Origin: Conoideocrella luteorostrata
Lineage: Eukaryota; Ascomycota; Sordariomycetes; Hypocreales; Clavicipitaceae
DNA: 64,000 nt
Assembly (NCBI GenBank): GCA_032433595.1
Contig: JASWJB010000079.1
Coordinates: 62,001-126,000, forward strand
Direction of reading: 5' to 3'
Position numbers and translations under genes: made by a program. Positions within the stretch are counted from its first letter, which is position 1. Each line of letters opens with the position of its first letter. The notes beneath the pieces were generated by a model that searched no databases, was not told the DNA's origin, and saw only the letters and a list, made by a program, of their open reading frames with translations. This document shows positions 36,375-47,820 of the stretch, in pieces.

Positions 36375-37150
36375 CTACTTCTTGCGCATCAAGCGTACCT
36401 TCAATAGATCTCCTAGATTCGCTCTGGCTTGTAGCAACATCCTCAAAAAATCCAAGGCCTTGGAACCCTCTGGCCATTTATTTGCGTTTTCTCGGGAACA
36501 ACTTTTTCGAAGGTCCAAGGATACATCAAGCAGTGTGTGAGAGGTAGCAATTCTACAGGATTCATTGTCCCCCTCTGACACGATTCTCGACCGGCTGATG
36601 TCTTTTAGAAGGTGTTCATTGCTATCACTAACTGAACTTACAAATCTTGACATTTCCATCAATACTAGCTAGTATTTTTGTTTCACGAAGCCTGGTGTGC
36701 CGAAGACCAATGTTTTCCAGATAAGCTAGCCCTTGCAAGACCTCACAAAGCTGTCAGACTGAATTATACCCTGAACGTGCTAAGCTAGTTACTTACCTGT
36801 CCAAGGATGGCCGCAAGCGCAAGCTCTCCGAAGTGGGGAAATACCTGGGCACACAAATCCACAACGACAATGGGCATGAACTCGACATGGGCGTCTATAA
36901 TGTCGGGGTCTTTCCGGGGAATCAGTGCCACTGCTCTAACAAAATTCTCATCTCGAATGCGTTGTAGAATCCGTGTCTTTTCCAAGGCGTTTGGCTCTAA
37001 GATTCTTCTGCTATACAAGACGTCGCGGTACCCAATTAACTCGTGGGACTGTGTCATTACATAGCCGTCCTCATCGTGACAGCAATAGCAATCAATTCTG
37101 GCCTGTTTGATATGGTAACACATATTTACTACTAGAACGAAAGAATCCAT
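36375..37150 (-). pseudogene. Protein-kinase-like (pseudokinase) gene or remnant
   Basis: Proposed exons 36797-37150, 36642-36741 and 36375-36601 (introns 55 and 40 nt) give about 226 residues. Blocks resembling a fungal kinase-like family I remember: a middle part with FGELALAAILGQVLQGLAYL, then IGLRHTRLRETKILASIDG in place of the catalytic loop, and a C-terminal ALDFLRMLLQARANLGDLLK. The HRD and DFG motifs and the glycine loop are not present, so catalysis is unlikely. The last frame reads into VRLMRKK before a stop, which looks like an unspliced donor, so the 3' end may lie further down or be lost. It could be an expressed pseudokinase or a relic; the neighbouring fragments favour a relic. 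Confidence 0.45.
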
Positions 37151-38095
37151 ACAACTATAAGTCAACGGGACTACTTCAATATTTAATGAAGTACGGCCTA
37201 CGCTGTTGCGTGCCACATAAGCCTTGTGTCAACACTACGGCACGTAGTTACATCAACTTCCAGGTTATGGCCATTTCCACTTTTGTTGTTAATCAACCTC
37301 ACTGACAAGCCCACTTATGCGTTCTATTTGCTTACCGGAAAACATACTGAGAAATGCTGAGCACCGAATGTCATATTTTATTATCAGCTGGACTAAGGAA
37401 AGCGCGGCTAAAAAAAATAAGGGGGCGTCGACGAAAACGCTAGAACAAACGCCCGAGCATCAAGACAGCGTCAACAGTAATTGCGAAGTGCAATGGAGCT
37501 GAGAAAGATATTTGCTGAGGGTCGGGTCCGGCTTATCGTGTTGATCTTGGCGCAGTTGGAAAGGCAGGAGAATGACATGCACATGTTGGAGGATGCGCCT
37601 TTGTAAACCGTGAAACGCTGAAATTGAAGGCTATGGAGGTGATAGGACTGTTTTGTAGGGTAGCCCGCCGTTGGTACCTGTAACTAAGAATCAGCAAGCC
37701 CTGTCTGTTGTGCTAACACTACTGAGGCGCGCTGCATCTTTCAGACGCTGTTACGTGCTGGAATTGCAAGCAAAGTGAAGGTATTGTTATAATTGATGAT
37801 GATCTTAGATGTAGGTCTCTAGTCTAGCTATTCCGTACAGAAAGGGGTCCTGTGGGTCCCACCTGCAGCGTGACTAATCCACCCACTAATCCGACGATTC
37901 TTATCGTAACAGCAAGTCTATCTTATAAGAAATCGGCCAGCCTAAATACAGTGCTATTAAGGGAAGGATAGGTTAAGATGTGTACTGGCGTAAAACGTGC
38001 TAGCATAAAGGCTGGCCTCGCCATGGTTGGCCAGCCCACAGCAGTAGCTGGCCATGGCGTGCCTGCCCCGTACGTGGCCTAGCTCTTGGACTATA
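37151..38095. other. Spacer inside the decayed island
   Basis: About 0.9 kb of sequence left of the transposon. No gene seen. Confidence 0.5.
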
Positions 38096-39498
38096 CAGTG
38101 GGTCCAGGTAATTCCGACGAAATTACGGAGTACGCTATTTTCAGGTATCGCGACCCGCGCCAAATCATCACAAGAAGCAACCCTCCCTCTTCAAGACGCG
38201 ATTTCTGCCGCCACAATGCCTCGTCAGGTGCAAAAGAAGAATTGGAGTCCTCACCAGAGGGGCAGGATTTCACTATTATACGAAAAAAAATTCACTGCCC
38301 GTCAAATCGCTGAACAAGAGGGCGTGCCGCTTGGTAGCATCCCCGGCATCGCAAAGCGCTACAAGCAGCAAATCAAGGGTAAAGATTTACCACGCCCGGG
38401 ACAACCACCAAAATTATCGGATTAAGATAAAAGAATGATCAATCGAATCATTAGGCGTGAGCCTTTTATCCAGAATAAAAAACTTATCCAGGCGGCCAAT
38501 TTACAGTGTAGTGTTTCAACTCTAACTAATTGGCTTAAATCGACCGGCGTCTAACACAAGCGGGCACTTTGACGCCCAAAACTAACCCCTTTAGACACTT
38601 CTAAACGGTTAGCCTTCGCTGAGAGACATCAGGAAAAGTCAGTTAATGACTGGGAACAGGTGATTTTTTCAGATGAAGTCTCTGTGGCAAGTACTAATGG
38701 TTTAAAACCGGAGTGGGTGTTTTGTGGTGTCATGAGTTTTAAGCCTCCTTAGAGAAACCTTAATTCTACAACAACTAATTAATTTTAGATCGAGCGACTT
38801 AATCAGCAGTATGTACAGCCAATTCCACGTCGACGGAATAAATCGCAAATGTTCTGGGGTGCTTTTGGCGCCTTTAATCGTTCTTCATTGTGTGCGCTAC
38901 CTGGCGACCCTACTTCTAGCCGTGGCGGCGTATCAGGGCGTGTAATTCTCAACACCTTAGAAGAGGAGCTTCCTACAATTTTGGCACCTGGGAATACCTT
39001 CATGCAAGATAATGCTCCTGTACATAGAGCTCATTTAGTGCAAAATTGGCTCTGTGGTTGGGCGCTGGAAAATGGCATTACTTTAATGGATTGGCCACCA
39101 TACTCGCCCGATCTTAATCCCATTGAAAATCTATGGAAATTACTTAAAGAGAAAATAATCGAACGTCACCCTCACCTATCTGAGCCGATGAATACGATGG
39201 AATGGTTTGCACAGCTTGAAACATCTGCGGTGGAGGCGTGGGAGGAATTCCCGCAAGAGCTGCCTTTGAAGCTAATTGACACAATGCCTCACCGAATTGA
39301 AGCAATTATCAACGCGCACGGCTGGTACACAAAATACTGACTATCCCAATCCGTGCAGAATCCTTTAAATAGCCTGCATACAACATGCGAATTCTTTTGC
39401 TATTAATTTGAGTGAGATATCACTATTTAAAAATTCCCCTGTTGTCAGGTAAACATGCGGGTGGTTTCATTTTCGTCGGAATTACTTGGGACCCACTG
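38096..39498 (+). mobile_element. Tc1/mariner-type DNA transposon, 1403 bp
   Basis: Terminal inverted repeats of about 28 bp begin CAGTGGGTCC and end near TTCCGACGAAA. The left end starts at 38096 and the right end closes at 39498; the arms differ by one indel and one substitution. Both ends are flanked by TA (38094-38095 and 39499-39500), the target duplication of Tc1/mariner elements. Inside is a single transposase frame on the plus strand. An ACTCCGTA-type motif (TACGGAGTA) lies just inside the left repeat. Confidence 0.93.
38216..39340 (+). pseudogene. Tc1/mariner transposase, interrupted by six in-frame stops
   Basis: The frame from the ATG at 38216 to the TGA ending at 39340 is exactly 375 codons with no frameshift, but holds stops at 38423, 38552, 38570, 38750, 38780 and 38786. 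An N-terminal helix-turn-helix part reads TARQIAEQEGVPLGSIPGIA. The three catalytic acids remain: FSDE, then MQDNAPVH, then WPPYSPDLNPIENLW. About 38 residues separate the second Asp from the Glu of NPIE; the alternative third acid would be the Asp of SPDLNP after 33 residues. All stops could arise from CAA, CGA or CAG by C-to-T change, as in RIP. The last 163 codons are open. The copy is not functional. Confidence 0.9.
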
Positions 39499-39500
39499 TA

Positions 39501-39925
39501 CTCGCAAAAACCTGACAGCTCCAACATGCCATCCCATTTTCCACCCTACCCTGATGCTATGTTAGAACATGTACTGTCGTCCAAATGCCATCCCAACGTA
39601 TGAGCAGGGCAACGTCAGCTTCCCACAGCGGGGCCTACCTCAGGCTTATGGCCACTCTGCCACCTATTTGTGAACTGCCAGACACATTTCCGAGTTGGGA
39701 TTTATGGCCATCCGTCGATGCCCTGTTCTCCAAGATCTTGTTCATCCAATTCGTTCGGCCCTTCGATGATAAAGGCATCACATAGAAAGCTGTCACGCTG
39801 AGCCCAGTATGACCTTCGTGAGAATAACATGCCCATAACGCCATTGCAGACAATATACATACATACGGCTATGAAAAAACTTGCATTATAACAACCCGTC
39901 CAGCACCTGTTCAGCCGCTGGCATT
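39501..39925. other. Spacer between transposon and ABC transporter
   Basis: About 0.4 kb with no gene seen. It is the 3' flank of the ABC transporter. Confidence 0.5.
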
Positions 39926-42900
39926 TTACAAACGGAGAAGCCGGCCATTGCCATCTATCATATCCCCCGGTAATCCAACGGCGACAATTCTCCCCGCATT
40001 CAAGACCACTAAAGTATCGTATTTGCGCACCGTATCCAAACGATGCACCACTGATAAAACAGTGTGATCCGCGAATTCCCTTTCCAGAGCATCAACCATC
40101 AGCTTCTCCGTCTCACTATCAACTGCGCTCATAGCTTCGTCTAATATAAGAATCCTGCTCTCGTTCTTGCGGAGAATCGCTCTTGCCAAGCAAACCAGTT
40201 GCTGTTGACCCACGGATAGTGACAGGTTCTCGATATTTGTATTTAAAGATCCAAACTGCTGTATAACCTCCCAAACTTGAAGTAATTCTAACACTGCAAT
40301 GATCTGTTCATCCGATGGTCGGCGGGCAGCGTCATGACTCGGCAGCACAAGATTAGAGCGTAAGGTACCGGGATATAGGGCAGGATGCTGTGAAACCGCA
40401 TTTAAGCCTACGCGTAGCTTATCGGTGGAAATCCGAGATATATCTAGCCCATCAATGCAAATCTCCCCAGTGTAGTCTATTAATTTAAATAAAGTTAAGA
40501 GGAGAGAGGACTTGCCGCTTCCCGTGCGGCCGCATATAGCGAGCTTTTGGCCAGGTTTAACCGTTAAAGATAAATCGCGAAGGATTAGATCTCTGCTCTC
40601 TCCTGATTTTTCTGTTCTCTGATAAGTCGCCCCCACGTTCTGCCACGCTATCTGGCCAACTAAAGGCCAGAACAAAGGGACCTCAATGCGCTCAGCCGGC
40701 TCGGGCTCAATCTCCTGTGGAGTGGTATTAATAAACTCTTTAAGGCGACTAATAGCTCCAAGGGAAGTCTCAAGCGCTGTCCACGACGTTAATAAGTTAG
40801 AAAGAGACTCGCTAAACCCCATAACGCTATACATTGCTACAGCCAAATATCCTGATGAAGTGGAGTTGGTTACTACCGCAAAGACCACGAGTAGCACGGC
40901 AGAGATTGTGACAAGGAGGTCAAGAACCAGCGTCAGCCACCTTTGGATAGATAAAAGCAGATAGTGCGGTCGCTGAGAAAGGTCTAATATTTCCAGTGAA
41001 TGCTGAGATATTATGTCTTGCCAGCCAAACGCGCGAATGGTGACGATACCCTCAGTCGTCTCGAGAAGTTGTCTGTAGAGAGGTGCCTTTGCTTGCAAAT
41101 CTAGTATTCTCAGTTGGCGTGAAGTGCTAAGATAAAACTTCTGCAAGGAGTACAAGATAATCAGGGTGACAGGTAGAGTGGCGGCAAGGTACTTGGAACC
41201 GAGCACGATCAGGATAAATTCCCCGATACAAGCGAGCATGGCTTCACGTTATTTAGTTGTTTGAGTAGTACGGGACAATGGGTCAATAGGAACGAACCAG
41301 AGAAAGTAGTATAGACAGCAGTGGGAAGCTCCCGATCGACCAGTGTCATGTCTTGACTGAATCTACTAGCTGGGTTAATAATGAACTTGTTACAGAGTCA
41401 GTCTCTACACACCTGTTGACAAGATCCCCGTTATCAGTGTGGTAGAAAAAAGCCATCGAAGCTCTGTATAGGTTGGTCAGAAGATGTTCTATGGTGATAC
41501 ACAGACGACGTGAGGGAGAGGATACCTCAAGGTAGTTTTCAACAGTTTCCAATGAAGCCATACGGCTGAGCGAGGAATAACATTAACAAACATGAACCTG
41601 CACGTGATGTGAGCTGTGTATCTTCAGGAGTTCAAGGCGGATATCTCACCAGCAGTCGAGGCCTATCGTTACTATATAAACGCACAGAAGCGCCACATAA
41701 ACGCCGTAATACGTCCCCGTGCTAGCATGCGAATCGCCGCCATTCGCTTCGGTCCACCACTTGAGCCAGATTTCTAAACGATTCATCAGTATGCCTTGTC
41801 AAACAAAGCAAAGAGGACGACTGAGTACACCTACGTGTGAACTGTTGGAGAAACGTCGGGATTATCGCAAGGAAAATAGCTGTGAGGGCGTATTTCCAGC
41901 CGATAGATTGGAAGTAAAACAGATAGAGTGCCGAGTCCCCAGTTCGGGCCAGATCTTCCGCTTCCTGTTCGTCCTCATCCTTGGACTCAGGTTGGGCTCT
42001 TGTTTGGGCCATTTCACTGGTTTCTAGTTCACTGTGAGACGTAATGGACGTTCCTTCAGCCTGTTGAACTTGAAGAGCTGCGGCTACGTGGGCAACCTCA
42101 TAAGGTCCCTGGTGAGTAATGCGACCTCTATCAAGAACAATGATCTGGTCGGCGTCTCGAAGATTATCAACTACACAGATTCATGTATTAGTTCTTTGCT
42201 TTAATGCCGTCGGGTAGTTGAAAGGCCATCACATACGCATGTGGGTGACTAGAATCGTGGTCGCGTGCAACCGACGTAGCAGTCCTGACGGACCAAATAC
42301 TCTGATCCAAATGTGATGACGAGTATCTGCGTCAAGACCGGAAAAGATATCGTCTGCTACTAAGACCTGTTTTCGGGCATACAATGCACGCGCCAGAGCC
42401 TATACAACGTACTGTTAACGCGTAATTTTTGAAGTTTGAAGGCCAATACTTACTACCCGCTGCTTTTGTCCGCCACTCAAAGTCAAAGCATTAGTATTGT
42501 CTCCCGAAGAGAGTTCTTGGAAATCCCTGACAAGCGCACAAGCTTCCACGACAGTTTGGTACCAGTCAGCGTCGATATTGCTGGCTTTTGGACCAGTAAT
42601 GTTGTATTTGATGGAACCCTGGATGAGCCAGGTCTGTTGTGAACAATACGATACGCCCGCAAATAAGCGCTGTAAAACACCAGTAGCCTCCAGTTCTCCC
42701 AATATGCCAAGAAGGAGCATGGACTTCCCAGAGCCCACCTTTCCAACGACTACAGTCAATGTGGAGAGGGTGATTGTAAAATCAAGGTCTTTCAAGATCG
42801 GCTCTTGTTGTCTGGCAATGCCGAAAGAAACATTTGATGCTTTCATGACCAGCTTATTGGACCGGGTAACACTAGTGAGTTCGATATCGCTGTGTGATTC

Positions 42901-44940
42901 ATGATCCGAAATAGACTGGGCATCTATACTCCCGCCGCCCTTATTCTGGTTAGCGAAGGTCTCGATTCTTTCAAAAGAGCCCAGGCAGCCGAAAAAGGAT
43001 GGCACAGCATAAAGAAGATGTGACAGGGGTGCAACAATTAAACCAATAATAGATAGAGACGTAAAGGCCGTGGTAACCGTGAACTGCTGACTGCTGGCAT
43101 GCTGAAGTGCTATTGCGACTCCAAAAGTGACGATAGGGGAGAGGGCAGTCGGGGTATTGCCTTATATCTTGTTAGTACTCTAGGTGGACTTTGTTTTGCG
43201 AAACAATGACGGTCTTACCAAGCATATTCATGTATGCAATCAAGGTGCGGAATTTCTTTGACTGATCAAGCTCTGCGACTCTCAGTGTGTGGATTCTCTC
43301 TAGCCAAGAGGATACGGTGCCCAGCATTTTGAACTCTTTGACGTGTCGGAGTATTCCGGATGTTGTGCTAATTCGGGCTTGAATTGCCACATTCCATGCT
43401 TTCATTGCAGGCCCCATACGCATGGATAATTTTGACATGGCAAATGTGCATACTATGTTTTCAAGGTTAGATTTTGAAGATACCAATGTCAATGATCCAC
43501 GCACCAGTGACGGCCACCACAGGCCCAACGGATCCGGGACCCAATTCTCTGGAGAGCAGCCAGATTGCCAAGATTATCTCAATAGGATTAGCCCAAATCT
43601 CATGGAAAGCCTCCAACGCATTCGAAATTGACATAACGTCAGGACCGACGAGAGTCAAGGATGCAGAATTCGAGGTTTTGGCTGTCTTGTCCTTGACGGA
43701 CTGAATGGCATCTAAATGAAACGTGTGAGCATAAACAAGAGATACGAGAGCACCTCGGACCATAGTCAAGGAACGGAAAAGCTGGTGTTGATAAAAGCCT
43801 TTCGAGATCTGGGTAGGGGTTTAATATCAGCGAGCAAGTTCTTGCGGTAGTAAATAACCATGCTTCAACTCACAGCTATGCCGAGATAAATCAGGGCTGT
43901 AGCACCGACGAGGGCAAAACCAGTGCTCTTTTGCAGATCACTATCCTTATCACTGGTAATGTAACTGACAACGCGATTGAGTAGGAACGGCTGCGCGAAC
44001 TTGAAGCCAATCAAACAAAGACGAGGAAACACAGCCAACATTAATGGACCTCGGATAGCGTCAATTAGGGCAAAAAGCAGTTTATTGCGACGGCAAAATC
44101 CAATTCTAGGAGCAGACCACGCGGATCTTGCTGTTTGTATCTTGCTCAAAAGTCGTCTCGACTTCATTGCGGCATCTGTATCATATAGCGAGTTGCCCGA
44201 CAAGGTCGCCCGAAATCCACGAGTAAGCAGGTCATTTAGCCACCAGAAAACACTCCTGTTAACAATGCTTCCAGTCATCTCAGGGCTAAGCTGATCCCAA
44301 GGAGGTAGCAATATGCCGCGTTTCTCCTTCAGCTCGAAGATGAGGGCTAAGCTTTTAATGCCAATTGCGCCTGTGTATACAGGAGCGATTACATTCGCCC
44401 CTACAAGCCAAAGACTACGACATTGAACAGCGTCAAACGCAATTGAGAAGAGAAGGTAGACAAGTATGATGGTTGACGGCCGGACCGAGCGACGATGTTC
44501 AAGATAGCTCAGCGTGGCCAAGGCGATGGCGTCGACGAGATTGAAGGTGCTCGCCGCGATGGGGGTGTACTTGACAAGCTCATAGCTCTTGGACCACAAT
44601 ACAAGCAGAGTCAATTGAAGAGCGGTGAGAGATAGATAGATGGCCTACATGTTGATTTCAAGTTAGTTTGATCAGCGACGGCGGAAGCTGCATATGGGTA
44701 AAACTTATGGCGTACGGATTTGAGATATGAAAGTCTGAGCCGAGAGACTTTCAGCGGTTCTTGTGACAAGCTGACGATTCGAGGTAAGACACATAGCAAG
44801 AAAAAGGTGCCTGGAGCGATGCTGAGAACGGAATGCTCGAACTTGAGGGTGAAGTCGAAGCGAGGAGAGGAACAGGTGGCGGCGGACGGACCAAACGAGT
44901 TGTCGCACGAAGCCAGACCGTTCCATGCTGCATTGGTCAT
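39926..44940 (-). CDS. ABCC-family (MRP-type) ABC transporter
   Basis: Full-length ATP-driven exporter of 1455 residues in 12 exons: 44716-44940, 43874-44644, 43505-43808, 43219-43452, 42454-43160, 42237-42399, 41835-42170, 41650-41773, 41526-41597, 41413-41463, 41298-41362, 39926-41241. Every junction keeps frame. Layout: extra N-terminal membrane region (TMD0), TMD1, NBD1, linker, TMD2, NBD2. NBD1: Walker A GKVGSGKS (651-658), signature LSGGQ (739-743), degenerate Walker B VLVADD (D763, D764 instead of Glu). NBD2: Walker A GRTGSGKS (1255-1262), LSVGQ (1359-1363), ILILDE (1381-1386), switch His 1417. QIWLKWW and NRFSQDMTLVDREL mark TMD2. Degenerate NBD1 is normal for ABCC. Substrate unknown: drug, conjugate or metabolite. 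The gene borders the decayed transposon island. Start MTNAAWNGLASC leads into the conserved CDNSFGP-like opening. Confidence 0.92.
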
Positions 44941-45737
44941 TATGTTCAATACTTTTTGCTGAATCGCATCTCCAGTCACAGCAGTAGTTTTCAGAAGAAA
45001 GATTCGGACTTGGGGATGAAACGCACAGCGAGAAGTAGCAACACAATTGTCAAGGGCAAGTCACGATAAGCTTGTTGTTGCTGTGGTACTGCCAAGAGGC
45101 TGGACTAACATCTAGTAGCGACGGAGTGACATCTGCCACCTGAACGGCAGCTGCGGGGGGGTGGACATGACCCCGCATGAGCACTACGCTCTCCATTTCG
45201 CGTTGCCCAACGAGGAGTCCCCACTCACAACCTGACCCTGTCGACCCCGCGTGCAGCACCTGCTTACGCCAGTGTTGGTCATTCCTTTTAGGTACGGGCA
45301 AATACTGCAATTGACTGTACATGCAGCAGGTCACTCGAGTTATCAGGAACAAAGTCTCCATGCTTTAAAGTTAATCCTTCCACTTCGTCACCGGAGCTAG
45401 CGTCGGCGCCGTCTTCAGTAAACGGAATTGCTAGAGCTTAGCGTAAAGTACTCCGCACAGTATGGGAAATATGAACAGACAACGTAGCAACGGGACAAGT
45501 TCTTGTTGGCTTTTACTTGTTGTTCGAGGCATGCATTGAACTATCAATGAGGCACTAGTCAGCTACGAAGTACACCATACTTCTCTACATTTCCGTCAAC
45601 TCTTCTGCCATCCCAACTTTCGCTTACCCATTTCCCGCTCGCTCATATGCAACAACCCCCAAAATAAAGAAAAAAATTTAGTCCCATAGTGTCTCTTTTT
45701 CTTTAACTTCTTTAACAGAGAGAAAATCTTCAATATA
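44941..45737. promoter_or_regulatory. Upstream region of the ABC transporter and 3' flank of the CHORD gene
   Basis: About 0.8 kb. An open frame at 45050-45361 (-) starting METLFLITRV has no family similarity and is not joined to the transporter. The rest is non-coding, AT-rich near 45660-45720. Confidence 0.5.
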
Positions 45738-46859
45738 CTACGCCCTTCCCGCGCGTCCTACTTGCAAGATCTCGCCAGTATGCGCCTCATCACCTCTCAA
45801 GACAGGCCACGATGCATTGTCCGCTTTTGCCAATGACACCTCCAACTTTGTTCCTAGAATCTTAGATGTCGATTTTGCTGGATCAATCGCACCGTAGAGA
45901 GGCACTTCCGTCTGATATCGCTTAGGTGTAGAATCGGTTGTGACTAGATCGAGAGCTATCTGGTTTTCCTGGAAGTCCACCTTGGCGGTCTCCTTGTTGA
46001 TTTTCTTGAGAAAGAAGGAGGCGATGACATTCGCGGAGGTTTGATAAAAGTCGTGCCTAATAGAGAAGCGGGAAGAGCAATTAGTTGCCGGCTGTCTTTG
46101 CTAGAACAATGCCTCTTGAGCTGTACGAGCACATACCTGACCGTGGTCAAAATCTCCTCCCCCGTCGATCCTGCCTTATCCTTCTTCCCGCTCCCCACGA
46201 AAAGATGTCTGTCTTTTGTTTTACACCCCTCAATCTTCATGAATTGATCAAACTCCAACACTCTCCTCTTGCAACACGAATAGCCCTTACTGCCCTCATG
46301 GAAGATCGGCACCCCGGGATGATGAACACATTTCTCGTCCTCTCTGGAACTAGACTTCTTATATTGTTGCCCACAGGTTCGTCTTCGACATATTGCTCCG
46401 TCAGGGATCTCCAAGCTCGGCTCGTCATCTTCGGTTTCAGGTGCCGGGGGAGGCGGCGCAGGCGCTGACTGCGCAGATCGGATGGGGACTCGAGCTGGCA
46501 CTGGCGCGGCGGGAGCTGTGTTGAGGGCTTCTATCTTTTTGGCGAGCGATGAGTCGTCTTCCTTTGGTTTCTCTTCCACAGGAGGAGGGTGATCTGTGGT
46601 GGAATGGACGCCGGTTGTGCAAGGGGTGATGGCCATGAATTCGTCGAAGGTGAGGACTCGAGGCTTGCAGCATTTCCACCCTACATGACGCAAGTTAGAG
46701 ATGCAAATTATAAATACGATCAAGCTGTTCGGGAGGTGTGACCGTACCTTTTTGTCCCTCATGGAAGATTGGAGGACCGGGATGGTATTCACACTTCTCA
46801 TTTGTATCACTGAACTGCTTGCCACAGCCTTGGTGGACACACTTTTGCGTTGGGGCCAT
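45738..46859 (-). CDS. CHORD and CS domain protein (Rar1/CHORDC1-like Hsp90 co-chaperone)
   Basis: Zinc-binding co-chaperone of 324 residues from exons 46748-46859, 46137-46680 and 45738-46056. CHORD 1 begins at residue 7 (CVHQGCGKQF, CEYHPGPPIFHEG, GWKCCKPRVLTFDEF). A Pro/Ala-rich linker follows. CHORD 2 (about 138-200) has CGQQYKK, CVHHPGVPIFHEG, YSCCKRRVLEFDQFM and GCKTKDRH. A CS (p23-like) domain ends the protein (HDFYQTSANVIASFF, VDFQENQIALDL, YGAIDPAKS, KADNASWPVL). The domain order CHORD-CHORD-CS is that of animal CHORDC1 and Aspergillus ChpA, which bind Hsp90. The gene is divergent from the glutaredoxin-like gene over about 0.5 kb. Confidence 0.95.
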
Positions 46860-47355
46860 AATTGAGTCTGCTCTTTGGACACAGTTCTAATAGTGAGGCC
46901 CCCGATATCGACTCTATAATGGGACAGCTCTGCCGTTTCGCTAGTTGATCGAAGGGACAAGAAAAGCGAATTGAAGCTGGAGGGGTCTAGCCGTTCAAAC
47001 TCGGCTTCTTAGTGGGGTGGGATGTTCTAGAAATCAAGAGCATCGGCGGCGCGGATCGAGCTGAAGCTGTACACTGACCGCTTTCCTAATTGGATGCGGG
47101 GTCGGCGCAAGCTGTGTGCTTGCCGCTCTACGGAGTACGTAGTAGGGAATACCGATAGCTGGCTGAGGTTAGTTATTCCGACAAAACCAATTGATAACTG
47201 AGCTCCGCTCCTTTTGTATTATCAAGGAAATGAGCGCCACCGTGAATTAAAACGTTCCCTGCCCTACAGAATCTTCCGTTCCGTGTCTCTCTATCACCGG
47301 GCTCCCGTTATAAGCTGTATTCGGATGAAATAAATTAGAAACCTTCAAGTCCGCA
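46860..47355. promoter_or_regulatory. Divergent promoter region (CHORD gene / glutaredoxin-like gene)
   Basis: 496 bp lie between the two start codons. One TACGGAGT motif sits near 47130. No defined element was assigned. Confidence 0.5.
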
Positions 47356-47742
47356 ATGTTTGTCTCTCGGCGCCTCCTCCAAGCCTGCCGCATCACCCTC
47401 TTCTCCCGCGACAACTGCGGTCTCTGCACCCAAGCCAAGAGTGTCCTCTCCGACGTGTGGGATAAGCGGCCCTTTGCCTACAAAGAGGTGAACCTCGCAT
47501 TGCCAGAATCAAAGTCCTGGAAGGAGCTCTACGATTTCGACATACCGGTGGTAAAAACTCCTTTCTCGTCCATTCTATTCTGAGTGACAACCGCTCTTTA
47601 ACACCGTTGACACCAGATACACATAAGCAAAGCCTCAGCTGCCGAGGAACAAGTCACTTCTGCGAGCAAAGCCGTCAAGCTGATGCATCGCTTCACAACG
47701 GATCAAGTAGAATATAAAATGGACCAAGTAGAAAAGCACTAG
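47356..47742 (+). CDS. Glutaredoxin-like protein (YDR286C family)
   Basis: Small thioredoxin-fold protein of 106 residues from exons 47356-47550 and 47617-47742 (66-nt intron). The sequence RITLFSRDNCGLCTQAKSVL has the beta strand and CxxC (CGLC) of glutaredoxin-like proteins. FAYKEVNLALPESKSWKELYDFDIPVIHI gives the following strands with the cis-Pro region (DIPVIHI) rebuilt across the intron. The Arg-rich start MFVSRRLLQACR could be a mitochondrial presequence. The role of the family is not settled. The 3' end converges on the aldolase gene with only 78 bp between stop codons. Confidence 0.9.
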
Positions 47743-47820
47743 CTCTTTTATTCATATGTCGCACAGCCGACCGCAGATCTTTTTTTTTGCGGTCGTTCTC
47801 AATTCTAGGTGCAAAATAAA

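Noticed and set aside
45050..45361. 103-codon frame METLFLITRV... upstream of the ABC transporter
   Set aside because: The transporter start is well placed at 44940 with the CDNSFGP-like opening; this frame cannot be joined to it sensibly.
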